In this document: positions 37,097 through 44,907 of the stretch, one piece after another
How positions within the stretch are numbered: position 1 is the first letter of the stretch
Layout of the letters: each line of letters starts with the position of its first letter
NCBI RefSeq assembly: GCF_007994225.1
Contig: NZ_VLLL01000006.1
Location: forward strand, 1,364,001-1,428,000
Length of the DNA stretch: 64,000 bases
DNA from: Stackebrandtia albiflava
GTDB lineage: Bacteria; Actinomycetota; Actinomycetes; Mycobacteriales; Micromonosporaceae
Direction: 5' to 3'
Program-made: the position numbers and the translations under genes
The notes under the pieces: model-generated
What the model was told of the DNA's origin: nothing
Seen by the model: only the letters and a program-made list of their open reading frames with translations
Database searches by the model: none

Positions 37097-37432
37097 CCAC
37101 GCTCCGTGCCGGTGCCACGCCGGCGCGCGAGCGCGTGCCCGAATTCTGAAACTGTGACCCGGATCACACTCGGTGCCGGTATCTGACGCGCCCGCCGCCG
37201 CTCTATGAGGGCGGAGGCAACGCGCCGACCGGCCGGGATCCCTCACCTGCCAGAGAGATCCCGGCCTCGCCACATGGGGTGCCAAGGAGCCGCGGGATCC
37301 TGCCGTCTCGCGGACATCGGGGGCATGGGGCCGCGGCGGACGCACTGGGGAGCGTCCGCCGCATCCCCACGACCACACGGGAGTGGCGATCGGCCGCCAG
37401 ACTGATTCCACACGACCAGCACAGGAGCGGGA
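37097..37432. other. 336-bp intergenic region before the S8-sigma-CHAT module
   Basis: No gene seen. It contains the hairpin at 37231-37266. The right part carries no obvious -35/-10 pair. GGAGCGGGA just before ATG 37433 is the ribosome site of the S8 gene. Confidence 0.5.
37231..37266. terminator. Hairpin downstream of the HelD-type gene
   Basis: GGCCGGGATC (37231-37240) pairs perfectly with GATCCCGGCC (37257-37266). After one mismatch a further CTC/GAG pairing extends the stem. It is 134 bp after the HelD stop codon, so it may equally belong to the leader of the next operon. Confidence 0.5.
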
Positions 37433-38992
37433 ATGAAGATCGTCTTCACCGATGAGTCGGCGAGCCTTGAGCCGCCCAACCCACGCCGGGACCGGTCGTC
37501 GGGCGTGCCGTCGCTGCCCGAACACGTCCTCGATCGCCACCGCGCCAGGGTGTTGCGCCCCGGCGACGCACCGGTGGCCGCCGGAACACCGACGCCCGAC
37601 GGGACCGTCTACCGGTACCAGCGGCTGCTGATGTGCCACAGACTGCTCGGCGACACCGGACGGCTCGCCGCCCTGGACGACGTCCTCACCGGACACGGAC
37701 TCCGCATCGACCGCAGCCGCATCGCCGACCGCCCGGCCGCTCGCATGCACCGCGCCGAACTGGGGGCGGCGGGTACCCGTCCCACCCGGGTGGACGCCTG
37801 GACCGTCCTGCAGACCGTGCGCGCGGCGGTCGAGAACGGCGACTGCGACCGGGGCGTCGGCAACGGCCTGCGCCTGGAACACCTGCTGGTGGCGGCGAAG
37901 GGTGGCGGTCCGTCAGCGGGCACCCCCGGTGGTGGCGGGCCCGGTGGCCCGTATCCGTCCTACCCCGACCGGTTCCCCGTCGAGTTCGCCGCGCCGATGC
38001 CCACCCGTCGTCCGGTCGCGGCGATGCCGGGTGGCCGGCGTCCCGTGATCGCGGTGCTCGACACCGGCATCGCGCCGGGGCACCCGGCGCTCGACGTCTC
38101 GGATCGCAGTGAGGGCAGGGACACCTTCGTCTCGGTGGATACCGAGCTGCAGAAGACCATCACGATCGACTCCGATCCGGAGGGGCCGCCGCTGGACACC
38201 CCGTGGGACACCCTGGTGACCGACGAGTCACTGCTGGGAGAGGTCAGCTCCCACTTCGGACACGGCACCTTCATCGCCGGACTCATCCGGCAGATCGCGC
38301 CCGACGCCAGGGTGCGGTCGATCCGCGTCATGCACGACGACGGGCTGGTCTACGAACACGAGTGCATCCACGCGCTGAGCCTGTTGGCCGACGAGGTGGA
38401 ACGCGCCCGAGCCGGTGACGAGTCGGCCGACCCGGTGGATCTGATCACGCTGTCCTTCGGCTTCGTCGACGAGGATCCCTACGACCAGCCCAGTGCCGGC
38501 CTCATGCGGGTCGTCGAACGACTGGCGCGGCTCGGCGTCGGAGTCGTCGCCGCCGCCGGTAACCAGGCCACCAGGCGGCCGTTCTACCCCGCCGCCCTCG
38601 CCGCCGAGGACCTCGGTGAATCGGCGGCCCCGATCCTCAGCGTGGCGGCGCTCAACCCCAACGGCACGGTGGCGATGTTCTCCAACGAGGGATCGTGGGT
38701 CAACTGCTACGCCACGGGCGCCGGACTGGTCTCGACGTTCCCGACCTTCGCGAGCGGTTCGCGTTCCCCCGACCGGCAGTCGGCCGGACTGCGTCGTCGC
38801 CGGGAGGGGTTCGACGCCGACGACTTCAGCAGCGGGTTCGCGGTGTGGAACGGCACGTCCTTCGCGGCTCCGGTGGCCGCCGCCGGCGTGACCGCGGCGA
38901 TGCTCCGGTTGCCCGGTGTCGACCTGTCGGACCGTTCGGCGGAGGCCGCCGCCGGGCGGCTGACCGGTGCGATCAGGGTCTTGAAGGGATAG
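37433..38992 (+). CDS. S8 (subtilisin-like) serine peptidase, cytoplasmic
   Basis: A 519-residue protease. The catalytic triad is visible: Asp210 in AVLDTGIAPGHPAL, His277 in HFGHGTFIAGLI, and Ser476 in NGTSFAAPVAAAG. The oxyanion Asn lies in VVAAAGNQATRRP. Residues 1-160 form an N-terminal region with no known domain, and a Gly/Pro-rich linker follows at about 160-185. There is no signal peptide, so it should act in the cytoplasm, unusual for subtilisins. It opens a four-gene set with an ECF sigma factor (10 bp downstream), a small beta-sandwich protein and a TPR-CHAT protease. Confidence 0.93.
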   Translation: MKIVFTDESASLEPPNPRRDRSSGVPSLPEHVLDRHRARVLRPGDAPVAAGTPTPDGTVYRYQRLLMCHRLLGDTGRLAALDDVLTGHGLRIDRSRIADRPAARMHRAELGAAGTRPTRVDAWTVLQTVRAAVENGDCDRGVGNGLRLEHLLVAAKGGGPSAGTPGGGGPGGPYPSYPDRFPVEFAAPMPTRRPVAAMPGGRRPVIAVLDTGIAPGHPALDVSDRSEGRDTFVSVDTELQKTITIDSDPEGPPLDTPWDTLVTDESLLGEVSSHFGHGTFIAGLIRQIAPDARVRSIRVMHDDGLVYEHECIHALSLLADEVERARAGDESADPVDLITLSFGFVDEDPYDQPSAGLMRVVERLARLGVGVVAAAGNQATRRPFYPAALAAEDLGESAAPILSVAALNPNGTVAMFSNEGSWVNCYATGAGLVSTFPTFASGSRSPDRQSAGLRRRREGFDADDFSSGFAVWNGTSFAAPVAAAGVTAAMLRLPGVDLSDRSAEAAAGRLTGAIRVLKG

Positions 38993-39002
38993 CGTCGAGT
39001 TC

Positions 39003-39602
39003 ATGACCATCGATGTGCCGGACGCGATCACCGGAAACGCCAAGCGATACGCCGACGCCCTGCGGGACGCCCGTGAGGGCGTCGCCCATGCGCTGGACGA
39101 TCTGGTGGCGGAGTTCAGCCCGATGCTGTGGCGGGTGGCGCGACGCCAGGGGCTCGACCGCGTCGAGGCGGAGGACGTGGTGCAGAGCACCTGGCTCGCG
39201 CTGCTGCGCAGTGTGGAGTCGCTGACCACGCCCGCCGCGCTGCCCGGTTGGTTGGTCACCACCGCCAAACGGGAGGCGTGGCGGATCCGGGCGAAGGTGC
39301 GTCGGGAGACACCCGCCGACCGGGAGTGGGACGAGTTGGCGGACGGGGAGACGGGTATCGACTTCGACGTGGTGGAGCGGCTCGGGATGGCACCGCGCTA
39401 CGCGTCGTTGTGGCGGGCGGTCCGGCAGTTGTCGGACCGCTGCCGTGATCTGGTCGCGGTGGTCGCCACCGTGGAGCGACCGGATTACAACGAGGTCGCG
39501 CGGGCACTGGGAATGCCGCGCGGCAGCATCGGTCCCAGCCGGGGCCGTTGTCTCAATCAGCTCCGCGAACTCTTGCAGGCTGATCCGGATTGGAACGGTT
39601 GA
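39003..39602 (+). CDS. ECF-type sigma factor of the protease module
   Basis: A 199-residue sigma factor. Region 2 is LVAEFSPMLWRVARRQGLDRVEAEDVVQSTWLALLRSVESL with LPGWLVTTAKREAWRIRAK, and region 4 is LSDRCRDLVAVVATVERPDYNEVARALGMPRGSIGPSRGRCLNQLRELL (viewed in parts). The GSIGPSRxRCL motif marks the ECF group I associate with large regulatory clusters in actinomycetes. No zinc-finger anti-sigma gene is adjacent. TAGCGT at 38990-38995, seven bases before ATG 39003 and overlapping the S8 stop, could be the -10 of a leaderless message. Confidence 0.92.
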   Translation: MTIDVPDAITGNAKRYADALRDAREGVAHALDDLVAEFSPMLWRVARRQGLDRVEAEDVVQSTWLALLRSVESLTTPAALPGWLVTTAKREAWRIRAKVRRETPADREWDELADGETGIDFDVVERLGMAPRYASLWRAVRQLSDRCRDLVAVVATVERPDYNEVARALGMPRGSIGPSRGRCLNQLRELLQADPDWNG

Positions 39603-39614
39603 GGGGAGAGAAGG

Positions 39615-40127
39615 ATGGAAACGGCCGGGAGGAACGTCGCCGGGGCGGACGCCCCGCTCGACGAGGTGGACGCCGCCAACCTGGCGGCGGTGCGCCGGTT
39701 GCAGGACGCGCTGGACCCGATGCCGGAGGACCTGGTCGCGGGAGTGCGGTTCGCGTTGTCGCTGGAGCAGTTGGACGCCGAGGTGGCGAGTCTGGTCGAA
39801 CAGTCCAAGGTGGATGCCCGGGCCGGTGTCGACACCGCCGAACAGGCCCGGACCATCATCTTCGAGTCCTCGACGGTCACGGTCATGGTCACGGTGGCCC
39901 TGCTCGACGACGACCGGATCCGGGTGGACGGCTGGCTGTCACCCGAGGGTGAATACCGGGTGGAACTGCGCACCCCCAGCGACCAGTTCCGCACCGAGTC
40001 CGACGTGATGGGCCGGTTCGTGATCGAGTCGGCACCGCGTGGCATCTTCCGGCTGGTGATCCGGCCGCCGCGCGGCAGGCACGGCAATCCACCGGTGGTC
40101 ATCACCCCCTCGGTGGTCATCGACTGA
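39615..40127 (+). CDS. Small two-part protein (helical N-half, carboxypeptidase-regulatory-like C-half)
   Basis: A 170-residue protein. Residues 1-75 are helical and acidic (LDEVDAANLAAVRRLQDALDPMPEDLV). Residues 80-170 are beta-rich (STVTVMVTVALLDDDRIRVDG, YRVELRTPSDQFRTESDVMGRFVIESAPRGIFRLVIRPP), like a carboxypeptidase-regulatory/transthyretin-type sandwich. It starts 12 bp after the sigma gene with GGGGAGAGAAGG upstream. Its position between the sigma factor and the TPR-CHAT protease suggests it is either a sigma inhibitor or a protease substrate. That is an inference. Confidence 0.75.
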   Translation: METAGRNVAGADAPLDEVDAANLAAVRRLQDALDPMPEDLVAGVRFALSLEQLDAEVASLVEQSKVDARAGVDTAEQARTIIFESSTVTVMVTVALLDDDRIRVDGWLSPEGEYRVELRTPSDQFRTESDVMGRFVIESAPRGIFRLVIRPPRGRHGNPPVVITPSVVID

Positions 40128-40186
40128 CCGGCGCCGATCGTCACCGGGTGCCGAGTGAGGCGCCACCCGTGGTCACGATCCGCCGT

Positions 40187-42760
40187 ATGAACGAGAATGT
40201 CGGGATGGCATCGCCCGAACCCCATCCCGACCTGCTCGCCGAAGCCTGGCGCCTGCAGGCGCTTGGCGCCGAGACCATGAACCTCGGCAAGCCGGCCGAG
40301 GGTGCCGCCCTGCTCAGGCAGGGGCTTGAGCTGGTGGGTTGGCGGGAGCGGGAACCGTTCCATGCGCACCCGACGGTCCGCCATGTCACCGCGCGCCTAC
40401 TGAACAGCCTGGCGTATGCGGAGTCGGAACAGGGCCGTCATCTGTACGGCTTGCGTCTTCTCGATCTCGCCGAGCCATTGGCCGCCGACGAGCACCGTGG
40501 ACTCATCCTTCAGCAACGAGGTGTGGTCACTTGGAAGGCGGGACGACTGGAGGAGTCTTTGGCCTGGTATCTGCAAGCCGAGCCGTTGATGGAGCGGCAT
40601 GCGCCTATGTCGATGTTGGCCATCATGCTGCTCAATCGCAGTGGTCTGCAAGCGGAGATCGGAAGATTCAAGGCCGCTCGGGCAGACTTGAAGCGTTGCA
40701 TCGACCTGGCTGTACAACACGGACTACCAGTTCGCCTCGCTCAGGCTTGGCATTCTCAGGGCAATGTGGAATTGTATTCGGCCAACATACCCGCAGCTCT
40801 CATCGCCTACGACAAGGCACTACGGGGATACGCTGAACACGCACCAGACCTCGTGCCGCAAGTGTTGCTGAACAAAGCGCACGCCCTGATTGAAGTCGGA
40901 CTTTTCCGGGAGGCCGCTCGGCTGCTCGACTCCGTCATCGGCGATTACGGGAAGTCCGGTCGAACCTGGTGGGCCCTGGCGATCGTGCACATTCATCGGG
41001 CTCGCATCGCGTTGGATCTCGACTCTCCTGAGGCGGCATTGGCGACGGCACGCCGCACCGAGGAAGTGGCACACCAGATCGGATCATCGTTCTCGATTCT
41101 CCACGCCGAGCGACTGCGGCGTCAGAGTCAACTTCGATTCGGGGAGGTATCGAAGGACTTCGTGGACCAGTTGCTTCGCCTCGCCGACCAGACCGCAGCG
41201 GTGGGAGTACCGGACGACGCGGTATTGGTGCGGACGATCGCGGCCAGGGCGTTGATCAGGCAATCACGACTCGACGCCGCCACCGAGATGTTGCGAGAGC
41301 CGGTCAGTCGGCAGGGTTTCGACCGCCAACACCTCCCCACCCTCCGCCGTCTCGCGCGTGCCGAGCTGGCGGAGGCCGAGGGGAACCCGTCCGGGGCGTT
41401 GACCCAACTCCGGTTGGGGCTCAACGACCTCCACCGGCATCGTTCCAGGCTCGGCAGTGTCGAGATGCAGGCCGGTATGTCGTCGCTGGGTCGGGAACTC
41501 GCCCAGATGGGGCTGCGGCTGGCGGTGGACTCCGGCAGGTTCGGCACCGTGTTCTCGTGGGCGGAGCGGTCCCGGGCGCAGACGTTCCGCTCCACGCCGG
41601 TGCGGCCGCCCGAGAACGAGGAGGCGGCCGAACTGCTGGCGCGGGTCCGCAAGGCCCGCGACGACATCCGGGAGGGTGAACTGGCAGGCGACGACGTGAC
41701 CGACCTGCGGGCGCAGTGCCGGCAGTGGGAGCACCGGTTGCGGGAGCACTCCTGGCACTCGACCGGCAGCGGGGAGTCGGTGCCGGTGGTGAGGCTGGGC
41801 CAGGTCCACGAACGGCTCGCGTCCGGTGGGCAGATGATGGTCAGCTACGTCACCGACCGGGGGCGGCTGCACGCGCTCGTACTGCGGGACGGCCGCAACT
41901 ACCGGGTCGAGCTGGGTGGAGAGCCGGAGGTCGCCGAGGCGGTGAGGCGACTCCACGCCGACCTGACCGTGTTGACCGGCCGGCGTCTTCCCGAGCCGAT
42001 GACCAAGGTGGTGCGCGGGTCGATCCGGAACCAGGCCGACCGGCTCGCCGAGCTGCTGTTCCGGCCTCTGCTGCCGCTGCTCGGTGACCGCGAGCTCGTG
42101 ATCGTGCCCACCCAGGCGATGAGTTCGCTGCCCTGGGGCCTGCTTCCGCCGTTGTCGGGCCGTCCGGTGACGGTGTCGCCGTCGGCGTCGGTGTGGTGGA
42201 GTGCCGCCGGGCGTGTCGTCGCGCGTGGTGTCGGCGTGTTGCTCGCCTCCGGCCCGGACCTGGTCCACGCCGAGCGTGAGTTGTCGGAGATCGCCGGGCA
42301 TCACACCGGGGCGGAGGTGTTGCAGGGGAGTGACGCCACCCCCGCGATGGTGCTCGCCGGCCTCGACGGTGTCGGACTGGCGCACCTGGCCGCGCACGGC
42401 TACCACGAACCGGAGAACGTGCTGTTCTCCCGGTTGGACTTCGCGGGCGGGCCGCTGATGGCCTACGACATCGCGGCCCTGTCGCGGCCGCCCGCGCAGG
42501 TCACGTTGTCGGCGTGTGACGTCGGGCAGTCGACGAACGTGACGGCGGGGGAGGAGAGCCTGGGTTTCACGGCGGCGCTGCTCCACGCCGGCACCGGTAC
42601 GGTCGTCTCCAGCGTGACCAAAGTGGAGCACGGAGCGGCGGCGGACGTCATGACGGCGTACCACGCCGGTCTGGTGGCGGGGGTCTCGCCCGCACGGGCC
42701 CTGGCGGACGCGTCGCTGCGGCGACCGCTGTCGCCGTTCGTCTGCTACGGCGCCGGATAG
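40187..42760 (+). CDS. TPR-CHAT protease (caspase-like)
   Basis: An 857-residue protein from ATG 40187 (GTG 40148 and ATG 40205 are also possible; none has a good ribosome site). Residues about 10-420 are tetratricopeptide-like helical repeats (DLLAEAWRLQALGAETMNLGKPAEGAALLRQGLELV; RGLILQQRGVVTWKAGRLEESLAWYLQAEPLM; AQAWHSQGNVELYSANIPAALIAYDKAL, in pieces). A helical linker follows, then the CHAT domain in the last 250 residues. The catalytic His is in AHLAAHG (codon 42395-42397, residue 737) and Cys in TLSACDVG (codon 42515-42517, residue 777). CHAT proteins are caspase-like peptidases often acting in immune or signalling modules. The TPR half has clearly lower GC than the CHAT half. Confidence 0.92.
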   Translation: MNENVGMASPEPHPDLLAEAWRLQALGAETMNLGKPAEGAALLRQGLELVGWREREPFHAHPTVRHVTARLLNSLAYAESEQGRHLYGLRLLDLAEPLAADEHRGLILQQRGVVTWKAGRLEESLAWYLQAEPLMERHAPMSMLAIMLLNRSGLQAEIGRFKAARADLKRCIDLAVQHGLPVRLAQAWHSQGNVELYSANIPAALIAYDKALRGYAEHAPDLVPQVLLNKAHALIEVGLFREAARLLDSVIGDYGKSGRTWWALAIVHIHRARIALDLDSPEAALATARRTEEVAHQIGSSFSILHAERLRRQSQLRFGEVSKDFVDQLLRLADQTAAVGVPDDAVLVRTIAARALIRQSRLDAATEMLREPVSRQGFDRQHLPTLRRLARAELAEAEGNPSGALTQLRLGLNDLHRHRSRLGSVEMQAGMSSLGRELAQMGLRLAVDSGRFGTVFSWAERSRAQTFRSTPVRPPENEEAAELLARVRKARDDIREGELAGDDVTDLRAQCRQWEHRLREHSWHSTGSGESVPVVRLGQVHERLASGGQMMVSYVTDRGRLHALVLRDGRNYRVELGGEPEVAEAVRRLHADLTVLTGRRLPEPMTKVVRGSIRNQADRLAELLFRPLLPLLGDRELVIVPTQAMSSLPWGLLPPLSGRPVTVSPSASVWWSAAGRVVARGVGVLLASGPDLVHAERELSEIAGHHTGAEVLQGSDATPAMVLAGLDGVGLAHLAAHGYHEPENVLFSRLDFAGGPLMAYDIAALSRPPAQVTLSACDVGQSTNVTAGEESLGFTAALLHAGTGTVVSSVTKVEHGAAADVMTAYHAGLVAGVSPARALADASLRRPLSPFVCYGAG

Positions 42761-42828
42761 CGCCGCCGGGCGTGAGAGCTTCGTGACAAACCGGGCCGAG
42801 CGAGCCCGGAAGGGTGCAAGATTGACAT

Positions 42829-44166
42829 GTGAGACGAATCGTGATCGTCGGAGCGGGCCACGTGGGCTTCTACGTGGCCGACCAGCTGTCCCACCGGCTG
42901 CGCAAGGACATCCGGCGTGGTGACGTGGAAGTCATGGTCATCGATCCCCAACAGCACATGACCTATCAGCCGTTCCTCCCCGAGGCCGCCGCCGGCCACA
43001 TCTCGCCGCGACACGGCGTCATCCCACTGCGGCGGCAGCTCCACCGGTGCCGGATCCTCAACGGCACCGTCACCCGCATCCGCCACGCCGACAAGACCGT
43101 CACGGTCCAGCCGATCGTCGGCCCCTCCCGCGACATCGAGTACGACCAGATCGTGGTCGCCCCCGGTTCGGTCTCCCGGACGCTGCCGATCCCGGGACTC
43201 GCCGAGAACGCCATCGGCTTCAAGTCGATGGGTGAGGCCATCTTCCTCCGCAACCACGTGCTCGCCCGCCTCGACGCCGCCGCGGCGACCCCGGACCCGG
43301 AGGTGCGCCGCCGCGCGCTGTCCTTCGTCTTCGTCGGTGGCGGTTTCGCCGGTGTCGAGGCGATGGCCGAGTCCGAGGACATGGTGCGCGACACCATGAA
43401 GGACTACGAGGAACTCGACTTCGAGGAGACCCGCTGGACCCTGGTCGAGGCGTCCCAGCGGATCCTCCCCGAGGTCGGTGCCGAGATGGGCGCCTACACC
43501 GTGGAGAAGCTGCTGCAACGCGGCTTCGACATCCGCCTCAACACGCTGTTGAAGTCGTGCGAGGACGGGCACGTGGTCCTGTCCGACGGTGAGGAGTTCG
43601 ACGCCGACACCATCGTGTGGACCGCGGGGGTCAAACCCCACCCGATGTTGCAGGACACCGACCTGCCGCTGGGACCGAAGGGACACCTTCGCTGCCGCCC
43701 GACCCTCCAGGTGGAGGACGACGCCGGGATCGTCGAGGGCGCGTGGGGCGCCGGCGACTCCGCGCAGGTCCCCGACCTGTCGGGTTTCTCCGAGTACTGC
43801 TCGCCCAGCGCGCAGCACGCCGTCCGGCAGGCCGCGCGACTCGCCAAGAACATCGCCGCCGTCCTCTACCAGCGGCCGGTCAAGGACTACGTGCACAAGT
43901 ACGTCGGCTCCGTCGCCTCCCTCGGCCTGTACAAGGGCGTCGCCCACGTGTACGGCTTCAAGGGCAAGGGGCTGATCGCGTGGTTCATGCACCGCTCGTA
44001 CCACCTGATGCGGGTGCCCGGTTTCGGCCGGAAGGTCCGGGTCGTGGCGGACTGGACGCTCGCCGTCTTCACCAAGCGCGAGACCGTGCAGCTCGGTGAA
44101 CTGCACGACCCGCGCGGGCCGTGGGAGGACGTGGCCACCGGCCGGACGCCGCCCTCACCGGGCTGA
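42829..44166 (+). CDS. Type II NADH dehydrogenase-like FAD oxidoreductase
   Basis: A 445-residue membrane-associated flavoprotein that passes electrons from NADH to quinone. Visible are the FAD motif IVIVGAGHVGFYVADQL, HMTYQPFLPEAAAG, DQIVVAPGSVSRTLPIPG, the NAD motif FVFVGGGFAGVEAMAE, VWTAGVKPHPML, and GAGDSAQVPDLSGFSEYCSPSAQHAVRQA at the quinone side. The C-terminal 60 residues are basic and amphipathic, as in NDH-2 proteins. GTG 42829 gives the family start. Similar to mycobacterial Rv1812c-type proteins rather than the main Ndh. Confidence 0.92.
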   Translation: MRRIVIVGAGHVGFYVADQLSHRLRKDIRRGDVEVMVIDPQQHMTYQPFLPEAAAGHISPRHGVIPLRRQLHRCRILNGTVTRIRHADKTVTVQPIVGPSRDIEYDQIVVAPGSVSRTLPIPGLAENAIGFKSMGEAIFLRNHVLARLDAAAATPDPEVRRRALSFVFVGGGFAGVEAMAESEDMVRDTMKDYEELDFEETRWTLVEASQRILPEVGAEMGAYTVEKLLQRGFDIRLNTLLKSCEDGHVVLSDGEEFDADTIVWTAGVKPHPMLQDTDLPLGPKGHLRCRPTLQVEDDAGIVEGAWGAGDSAQVPDLSGFSEYCSPSAQHAVRQAARLAKNIAAVLYQRPVKDYVHKYVGSVASLGLYKGVAHVYGFKGKGLIAWFMHRSYHLMRVPGFGRKVRVVADWTLAVFTKRETVQLGELHDPRGPWEDVATGRTPPSPG

Positions 44167-44194
44167 CCCCTTCGAACGGCCGGTCCGGTGCCGG

Positions 44195-44860
44195 TCAGAA
44201 CAGGGTCGGCTGAGTCTGATCCACCGTGCCGCGCAGGGCGTCGTAGTCCACCGTCACACAGCGGATTCCGCGGTCCTCGGCGAGGACGCGCGCCTGCGGT
44301 TTGATGACCTGCGCGGCGAACACCCCCTGCACGGGCGCCAGCAACGGGTCGCGGTTCAGCAGCTCCAGATAACGGGTGAGCTGTTCGACGCCGTCGATCT
44401 CGCCGCGCCGCTTGATCTCCACCGCCACCGACACGCCCCCGGCGTCCCGGCACATCAGGTCCACCGGGCCGATCGCGGTCGGGAACTCCCGCCTGACCAG
44501 CGTGTAGCCCTCGCCGATCGGGCTCGGGTCGGCGGCCAGCAGTTCCTGGAGATGCGCCTCCACGCCGTCCTTCCGCAACCCCGGGTCCACTCCCAGCTCG
44601 TGGGTCGAGTCGTGCAGTACCTCGTCGATCGTGATGCGCAGGCTGTCACCGGTCTTGCTGTTGACGACCGTCCACTCGCCCGGTTCCTCCTTGACGACGC
44701 ACGGCGGGGTCATCCAGTTGAGCGGCTTGTACGAGCCGCCGTCGGCGTGCACCAGGATGCTCCCGTCGGCCTTCAGCATGAGGAGCCGAGGAGCCATCGG
44801 GAGGTGGGCGGTCAACCGCCCGGTGTAGTCGACAGAGCAGCGGGCCACCACGAGACGCAT
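44195..44860 (-). CDS. nucS: Endonuclease NucS (non-canonical mismatch repair)
   Basis: A 221-residue NucS/EndoMS protein. The N-terminal DNA-binding part begins [16 protein letters not shown]. The RecB-like nuclease core is GPVDLMCRD then [24 protein letters not shown], with the D and ExK metal ligands. The C-terminal QPTLF is the sliding-clamp-binding tail. In actinobacteria lacking MutS-MutL this enzyme cuts both strands at mismatches and limits mutation and interspecies recombination. Two convergent genes flank its 3' end. It is well conserved and the call is secure. Confidence 0.95.
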   Translation of the reverse strand: MRLVVARCSVDYTGRLTAHLPMAPRLLMLKADGSILVHADGGSYKPLNWMTPPCVVKEEPGEWTVVNSKTGDSLRITIDEVLHDSTHELGVDPGLRKDGVEAHLQELLAADPSPIGEGYTLVRREFPTAIGPVDLMCRDAGGVSVAVEIKRRGEIDGVEQLTRYLELLNRDPLLAPVQGVFAAQVIKPQARVLAEDRGIRCVTVDYDALRGTVDQTQPTLF

Positions 44861-44907
44861 CCCGCGAGACTACCGGTCCGCCGTCACGCCTCCACCGCCC
44901 GCCGCCG

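Noticed and set aside
36065-37882. A minus-strand open frame of about 600 codons
   Set aside because: It is antisense to the HelD-type and S8 genes, whose Walker and protease motifs are certain; the antisense product has no recognisable fold.
37433-42760. Calling the protease-sigma-CHAT set a type III-E CRISPR system
   Set aside because: No CRISPR repeats, gRAMP/Cas7-11 effector or Cas1/2 gene is present in the window. Only the TPR-CHAT and sigma parts are shared.
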